Source: Flavobacteriales bacterium (GTDB taxonomy: Bacteria > Bacteroidota > Bacteroidia > Flavobacteriales_E > Vicingaceae). Taken from it: 9,837 bases of DNA. The notes below the pieces were generated by a model, which worked only from the letters and a program-made list of their open reading frames with translations, searched no databases and was not told where the DNA came from. Below are positions 6,069 to 9,837 of this stretch, in pieces. Every line of letters begins with the position of its first letter. Within the stretch, counting starts at the first letter, position 1. The position numbers and the translations under genes were made by a program. Location of the stretch: NCBI GenBank assembly GCA_003487525.1, contig DNDT01000465.1, positions 1 through 9,837 of the forward strand, read 5' to 3'.

Positions 6069-6389
6069 TTAATCGTAATCCTCGTCGGGTTCGATGTCTT
6101 CATGCTTTTCTTCGTAATCTTCCCTTACCTCATCCTTCAGGTTTCCGTCATCATCGTAATCGTCATCCTTTTCAATGATGTCCTTTGCCACTGCCGTGGT
6201 CATTTTAATCAACAGGATCTTATCCTCTGTTTCAAAGCGAAGCGCAGTAATATGAGCCCCGTCTTTGTTAAAGAAGCTTATTAAATGTTCGCTAAACCCA
6301 AAGGGGTATTCCAATTTGATCCGTTCCTGAATTTCTTTACTTAGTTTCTCGAATGTGGTAAACACCCTAACTTTAGATTCAGCACTCAT
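6069..6389 (-). CDS. Small conserved-looking acidic protein, last gene of the polyamine operon
   Basis: This 106-aa protein has two parts. Residues 1-72 are a compact alpha/beta-looking segment (MSAESKVRVFTTFEKLSKEI, then YPFGFSEHLISFFNKDG at 29-44). The tail from about 74 is very rich in Asp and Glu (KDDDYDDDGNLKDE, 74-87). A reading that starts 36 nt upstream at 6425 would overlap the preceding gene, and its extra residues look unlike a protein start, so the Met at 6389 is preferred. That leaves a 13-nt gap after the deoxyhypusine-synthase-like stop. From memory, similar proteins are common in Bacteroidota and lack a reliable name. The acidic tail could bind polyamines, metal or a basic partner, but that is speculation. 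The gene ends 24 nt from the convergent hydrolase gene with no visible terminator between them. Confidence 0.75.
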   Translation of the reverse strand: MSAESKVRVFTTFEKLSKEIQERIKLEYPFGFSEHLISFFNKDGAHITALRFETEDKILLIKMTTAVAKDIIEKDDDYDDDGNLKDEVREDYEEKHEDIEPDEDYD

Positions 6390-6402
6390 ATGTTTTAATT
6401 TA

Positions 6403-7380
6403 CTACCAGTTAAGTAAAAATGCAAAAATTAATGGCGCGACAATCGTCGCATCGGATTCAATAATAAACTTTGGACCGACTTTATCCAACTTTCCCCATG
6501 TAATTTTTTCATTCGGCACTGCTCCCGAATACGATCCATAGCTCGTGGTTGAATCACTTATCTGACAAAAATAACTCCAAAAAGGTGTATCCGTTAATTC
6601 CATATCCTGATATAACATAGGCACAACACAAATCGGGAAATCACCCGCAATTCCGCCACCAATCTGAAAAAATCCAATTCCATCCGTTCCGGCATTGTCG
6701 ATATAATACCTGGATAAATAAGTCATGTACTCGATACCGGATTTCATCGTGGATGGATTCAATTCACCCTTTAAACAATAAGACGCAAAAATATTGCCAA
6801 GGGTGCTGTCTTCCCATCCGGGTACAACCATCGGAAGGTTTTTTTCGGCCGCGGCCAGCATCCACGAATTTTTTGGATCTATTTCGTAATACTGTTCCAT
6901 GACTCCCGAAAGCAAAAGCTTGTACAGATATTCGTGTGGCAGATATCGTTCACCCTTATCCTGTGCTTCCTTCCAGATTTTGAAAATGTGCTTTTGTATT
7001 CTTCTAAATGCCTCTTCCTCGGGAATGCAGGTGTCGGTAACCCTGTTCAATCCTTTTTCCAGCAGCTCCCATTCATCATCGGGCGTGAGGTCCCTGTAAT
7101 GCGGAATTCTCTTGTAATGAGAATGCGCCACCAGGTTCATGACGTCTTCTTCCAGATTGGCTCCGGTGCATGAAATGATGTGTACCTTATCCTGACGAAT
7201 CATTTCGGCCAGCGATTTACCAAGTTCGGCCGTACTCATCGCACCGGCCAGGGTCATCATCATTTTTTTTCCTTCTGAGAGGTGCTTTTCGTAAGCCTGG
7301 GCCGCTTCGACCAGGGCAGCGGCATTAAAATGCTTGTAGTTTTCAACGATAAACGTTCGGACAGATCCTGTTTTACCCAT
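6403..7380 (-). CDS. Deoxyhypusine-synthase-like protein, probable homospermidine synthase
   Basis: The 325-aa product has the deoxyhypusine synthase fold, an NAD-dependent aminobutyl transferase. Bacteria lack eIF5A, so bacterial members are thought to act on free polyamines, for example making homospermidine from putrescine. Family motifs are TGANLEEDV (72-80), EDSTLG (190-195), the glycine-rich GGGIAGDF (241-248) and SGAVPNEKITWGK (285-297). K297 matches the human catalytic K329, with W295 and E291 matching W327 and E323. By my own alignment from memory, human H288, D243 and D316 are replaced by D247, N196 and Y284, which fits a changed substrate. The start overlaps the agmatinase stop by 8 nt (ATGGGTAA), so the enzyme is made alongside its likely putrescine source. 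The family is sure and the exact product is inferred. The main alternative is an aminobutyl transferase with another acceptor. Confidence 0.85.
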   Translation of the reverse strand: MGKTGSVRTFIVENYKHFNAAALVEAAQAYEKHLSEGKKMMMTLAGAMSTAELGKSLAEMIRQDKVHIISCTGANLEEDVMNLVAHSHYKRIPHYRDLTPDDEWELLEKGLNRVTDTCIPEEEAFRRIQKHIFKIWKEAQDKGERYLPHEYLYKLLLSGVMEQYYEIDPKNSWMLAAAEKNLPMVVPGWEDSTLGNIFASYCLKGELNPSTMKSGIEYMTYLSRYYIDNAGTDGIGFFQIGGGIAGDFPICVVPMLYQDMELTDTPFWSYFCQISDSTTSYGSYSGAVPNEKITWGKLDKVGPKFIIESDATIVAPLIFAFLLNW

Positions 7381-8224
7381 TTAACATGAATTTATAACTC
7401 AGTAATTTATAATACAATTTGGCGGCCAAAAACTGCGGGGCTTTCAATCCCTTAATCGGAGCCAATTCGACAATGTCAAAACCGACAACTTCCTTGGATG
7501 AAAATACCATTTTAAGGTATTGAATACAGGTATTCCAATCCAGTCCTCCGGGTTCCGGAGTACCCGTGGCCGGCATAATTGCTGGATTGAAAACATCCAG
7601 ATCGATGGTGAGGTAAACCTGATCAGTCATCTGATCGATGGAATCCTGCATCCAGTCAGACTTGCCGTACATGTCACGGTCAAAATACACCTTGCTGCGA
7701 TCCATATGTTCTTCTTCGCTCTGATCCATGCTCCTGATACCTACCTGTATCAGGTTCGTGTTTTTGGAGGCGTCGTGAACGGCGCAGGCGTGATTGTACG
7801 CAGTTCCGTCGTAAGAAGGTCTTAAATCGGCATGGGCATCCAGCTGAAGAACGGTCAGATTGGAATGCGTTTCATAAAAGCCTTTGATAATGCCAATGCT
7901 CACTGAATGTTCTCCGCCAAAAAATGTGAGAAATTTATTTTTTTCAAGCAATTCCCTGGTTGTCCGATATACTGCCTCAAACATTAATTCAGGAGATCTC
8001 TTTTCTGAAATTTCCGGCAATATGTGCACCCCTTTTCGGTAGACTTCAGACCTTGTCTCAATGTCGTACAATTCCATGTTTTCGGATGCATCGAGAAAGG
8101 CTTCAAATCCTCCATCCGCCCCTTTTCCCCAGGTACTTGTTCCGTCGTAAGGAATGGATTGCAAATACACGGCGGCGGCATCTGCCGTGCAATATTTTTC
8201 TTCTATTCCGGCATAGTGTTTCAT
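7373..8224 (-). CDS. speB: Agmatinase (ureohydrolase family)
   Basis: The 283-aa product hydrolyses agmatine to putrescine and urea, or belongs to the closely related arginase-fold group. The binuclear manganese site is complete: GGEHS (103-107, H106), DAHAD (129-133) and DLDVFNP (208-214, D208 and D210), followed by TGTPEPGG (220-227). H145 in NHAC lies in the substrate loop. Its place immediately after an arginine decarboxylase, with an ATGA overlap, strongly favours agmatine as substrate over arginine or guanidinobutyrate. The N-terminus (KYCTADAAAVYLQSIPYDGT, 10-29) gives the usual length and start for the family. The protein is cytoplasmic, with no signal peptide. Its product would feed the deoxyhypusine-synthase-like enzyme encoded next. 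Arginase is the main alternative, but the gene context speaks against it. Confidence 0.92.
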   Translation of the reverse strand: MKHYAGIEEKYCTADAAAVYLQSIPYDGTSTWGKGADGGFEAFLDASENMELYDIETRSEVYRKGVHILPEISEKRSPELMFEAVYRTTRELLEKNKFLTFFGGEHSVSIGIIKGFYETHSNLTVLQLDAHADLRPSYDGTAYNHACAVHDASKNTNLIQVGIRSMDQSEEEHMDRSKVYFDRDMYGKSDWMQDSIDQMTDQVYLTIDLDVFNPAIMPATGTPEPGGLDWNTCIQYLKMVFSSKEVVGFDIVELAPIKGLKAPQFLAAKLYYKLLSYKFMLNG

Positions 8225-9630
8225 TCGTTCTCGTAGCCTAAAATTCTGAACATGTCTTCGGCCGACTGTTCGTTTCTGTAAACGTAGTCGATGATGTTAC
8301 CGGCTTCGTCCCTGTCAATGATCACGTGTTTTGGAGATGGAATCAGGCAATGTTTAATGCCGCCGTAACCACTAATGGCGTCCTGATATGCTCCCGTGTG
8401 AAAAAATCCGAGGTACAAGGGTTCCTTTTCATTGTTTTTATACGTCGGAAGCATGACTTCCTGATTGAAATCCTCGCTGTTGTAATAATCCGAATGATCG
8501 CAGCTGATTCCACCAATGTTGGCCCTGCTGTATTCGTTGTACCATTTATTGATGGGCAGCAAAATGAATTTTTCATGGATGGACCATGAATCCGGGATGG
8601 TGTTCATCAGGCTGTTGTCAACCAGGTACCAGTTTTCCGTGTCGTTTTGCAGTTTTTGCTCAAGCACCTGGAAAATAATGGCACCGCTTTCCCCAACGGT
8701 ATACTTTCCGAATTCAGTGTAGATATCAGGTTCCGGCACTTTTTCGTTAACACAGGCCTCCTTTATGTTCTTTACGATTTCACTGATCATGTACTCGTAA
8801 TCGTATTCGAATCCGAGGTTGTTCCGGATAGGAAAACCACCACCCAGGTTAAAAGCATCAAGAGATTTACAATGTTTTTTCAGATCGATGTACAATTGAA
8901 GTGCTTTCTGAAACTCACCCCAGTAGTAAAGGCTGTCTTTAATTCCTGAATCAACAAAAAAATGAAGCATTTTGAACTCCAGTTTGTCTACGCCCTTGAT
9001 GTGGTTCTCATAAAATTCCACTATTTCCGATTGACGAATTCCAAGTCTGGATGTGTAGTAAGAAGACTGTGCCTCCTCGTTTATAGCCATCCTCAGTCCA
9101 ATCTTTATTTTGTGTTTACCGTTTAATTTCAACAGGCGTTCGAGTTCGTTTTTACTGTCCAGAACGATAAGAACGTTTTCAAATCCCATATCGTAAAGTC
9201 CTATTATTTTTTTCAAGTAGGAGTCCGTCTTGTACCCGTTGTTGACAATGATCCGTTTCTTGTCCAGCTTTCCTTCGTTATACAGGTTCAGGATTAAATC
9301 GATGTCAAAAGAAGATGAAGTTTCAAGATTCACATTGTGTTTTAATGCTTCGGAAACCACGTGTGAAAAGTGATTGCACTTTGTGCAATAACAAAAGTGA
9401 TATGCTCCTTTATAATTGTGTTTTTTAATTGCCCTGTTAAATAAATTCCGTGCCTTTTTTATTTGATCACCTATTTTGGGCAAGTAAATAAACCTGAATG
9501 GAGTGCCGTACTTATCAATCAGGTATTTAATAGATATACCGTGAAATGAAAGAGATCCTTCTCTCAAATCAAAACCTTCCTGTGGAAAGTAAAAACTTTG
9601 GTCTATCAGATTAAAATATGTGTTCTTCAT
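8221..9630 (-). CDS. speA: Arginine decarboxylase, short Bacteroidota-type, PLP-dependent
   Basis: The 469-aa product is a fold-III PLP decarboxylase of the alanine-racemase/ornithine-decarboxylase type and should convert arginine to agmatine. The PLP lysine is K84 in YCTKCN (81-86). H223 in MLHFF is placed to stack on PLP, GGGFPIRN (263-270) binds the phosphate, and E306 in TEFG contacts the ring. C377 in ISCDHSD (376-382) is placed like the catalytic cysteine of ornithine decarboxylase. The conserved ending FFHTGAYQDAISGYGGIKHC (409-428) is also present. It is far shorter than the roughly 630-660-aa SpeA of enterobacteria, in keeping with a separate clade common in Bacteroidota. The stop overlaps the agmatinase start (ATGA), which supports arginine as substrate. 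The ATG at 9630 lies about 30 nt after a predicted transcription start. A related basic amino acid as substrate cannot be excluded from sequence alone. Confidence 0.9.
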   Translation of the reverse strand: MKNTYFNLIDQSFYFPQEGFDLREGSLSFHGISIKYLIDKYGTPFRFIYLPKIGDQIKKARNLFNRAIKKHNYKGAYHFCYCTKCNHFSHVVSEALKHNVNLETSSSFDIDLILNLYNEGKLDKKRIIVNNGYKTDSYLKKIIGLYDMGFENVLIVLDSKNELERLLKLNGKHKIKIGLRMAINEEAQSSYYTSRLGIRQSEIVEFYENHIKGVDKLEFKMLHFFVDSGIKDSLYYWGEFQKALQLYIDLKKHCKSLDAFNLGGGFPIRNNLGFEYDYEYMISEIVKNIKEACVNEKVPEPDIYTEFGKYTVGESGAIIFQVLEQKLQNDTENWYLVDNSLMNTIPDSWSIHEKFILLPINKWYNEYSRANIGGISCDHSDYYNSEDFNQEVMLPTYKNNEKEPLYLGFFHTGAYQDAISGYGGIKHCLIPSPKHVIIDRDEAGNIIDYVYRNEQSAEDMFRILGYENE

Positions 9631-9667
9631 CTGTTTGTTTATAAACGCCCATTTTATTAAACGTCTT

Positions 9668-9701
9668 CAAAGATAATTTCTCAATCATTATGTTGTGCAA
9701 A
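9668..9701 (-). promoter_or_regulatory. Predicted promoter of the polyamine operon
   Basis: On the minus strand TTTG (9701-9698) is followed after 22 nt by TATCTTTG (9675-9668), an exact match to the Bacteroidota -7 element TANNTTTG. Transcription would start near 9661, leaving an A-rich leader of about 30 nt before the arginine decarboxylase ATG. No Shine-Dalgarno sequence is seen. ACCGGTTCAA lies 14 nt upstream of the -33 element, and the same 10-mer occurs upstream of the candidate rimB promoter. Confidence 0.5.
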
Positions 9702-9786
9702 TTATTTTTGCCTAATTGAACCGGTCGGAAAATTATCCATTTCAATTTGAGATGGTGATGACCCGGGTCTGCGGGTATCAACCATG

Positions 9787-9837
9787 TTTCCCTTTCCCCC
9801 TCTCCCCTTCTCCCCCATACCCCATACCCCATACCCT
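9787..9837. repeat. Pyrimidine tract plus CCCCATA tandem repeat, possible G-quadruplex
   Basis: Positions 9787-9816 are 30 consecutive pyrimidines. Overlapping this tract, CCCCATA is repeated at 9813-9819, 9820-9826 and 9827-9833, then CCC at the edge, so the array may continue outside the window. The minus strand has at least six runs of three or more G within 47 nt, joined by short loops such as TAT. That fits the usual rule for G-quadruplex formation. No protein-like frame is convincing here. The tract lies about 160 nt upstream of the arginine decarboxylase ATG. Confidence 0.7.

Noticed and set aside
6390..6425. Upstream Met at 6425 for the acidic protein
   Set aside because: It would overlap the end of the deoxyhypusine-synthase-like gene by 23 nt and adds residues that look unlike the rest. 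The Met at 6389 leaves a plain 13-nt gap.
8326..8949. Several plus-strand frames of 68-100 aa inside arginine decarboxylase
   Set aside because: They lie opposite a strongly conserved enzyme and have no recognisable domains.
9611..9832. A 73-aa minus-strand frame upstream of arginine decarboxylase
   Set aside because: Its start is a translation of the G-rich repeat and purine tract, it overlaps the predicted promoter and the speA start, and it resembles no protein.
9813..9837. CRISPR array
   Set aside because: The units are 7 bp and directly adjacent, with no spacers and no cas genes nearby.

Overview
The window looks like a chromosomal segment of a Bacteroidota bacterium, most likely of the Cytophagales/Flavobacteriia type. 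The grounds are A-rich leaders without Shine-Dalgarno sites, several matches to the Bacteroidota -7 promoter element TANNTTTG, a short (469 aa) arginine decarboxylase, and a deoxyhypusine-synthase-like gene in a polyamine operon. No rRNA, tRNA, CRISPR array, transposase or phage gene is visible. Taxonomy is inferred from these features and was not tested by search.

Left part (1-1642): the 3' part of a cysteine-rich gene with one and a half C_GCAxxG_C_C-type units runs in from the left edge. It is followed after 3 nt by a 153-aa protein with an N-terminal PGYTGY motif. A DinB-fold protein is encoded convergently on the minus strand.

Middle part (1643-3586): a 329-bp AT-rich divergent spacer carries an 8-bp inverted repeat and a duplicated ATTGCAAT palindrome. 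After it come an agmatine/peptidyl-arginine deiminase-family gene whose preferred start gives a lipoprotein signal, and a small VOC-fold protein. The end of the VOC gene overlaps an apparent intrinsic terminator.

RimK operon (3744-6044, plus strand): a RimB-like retropepsin-fold protease, the ATP-grasp glutamate ligase RimK, and an M14-type aspartoacylase/succinylglutamate desuccinylase-like hydrolase are encoded with overlapping ends. The set looks like a glutamate-tail writer with two possible erasers.

Polyamine operon (9630 down to 6069, minus strand): arginine decarboxylase, agmatinase, a deoxyhypusine-synthase-like enzyme and a small acidic protein are encoded in that order. Overlaps are 4 and 8 nt, then a 13-nt gap. 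The first three genes suggest arginine to agmatine to putrescine to a longer polyamine, probably homospermidine. The fourth is an unknown with an Asp/Glu-rich tail. A good TTTG/TATCTTTG promoter sits about 40 nt upstream of the first gene. Further upstream, at the right edge, lie a 30-nt pure pyrimidine tract and three CCCCATA repeats that could form a G-quadruplex on the minus strand.

No obviously new defence or mobile system is present. The points most worth following are the RimB-RimK-M14 set, the acidic protein tied to polyamine synthesis, the altered active site of the deoxyhypusine-synthase homologue, and the predicted exported deiminase.
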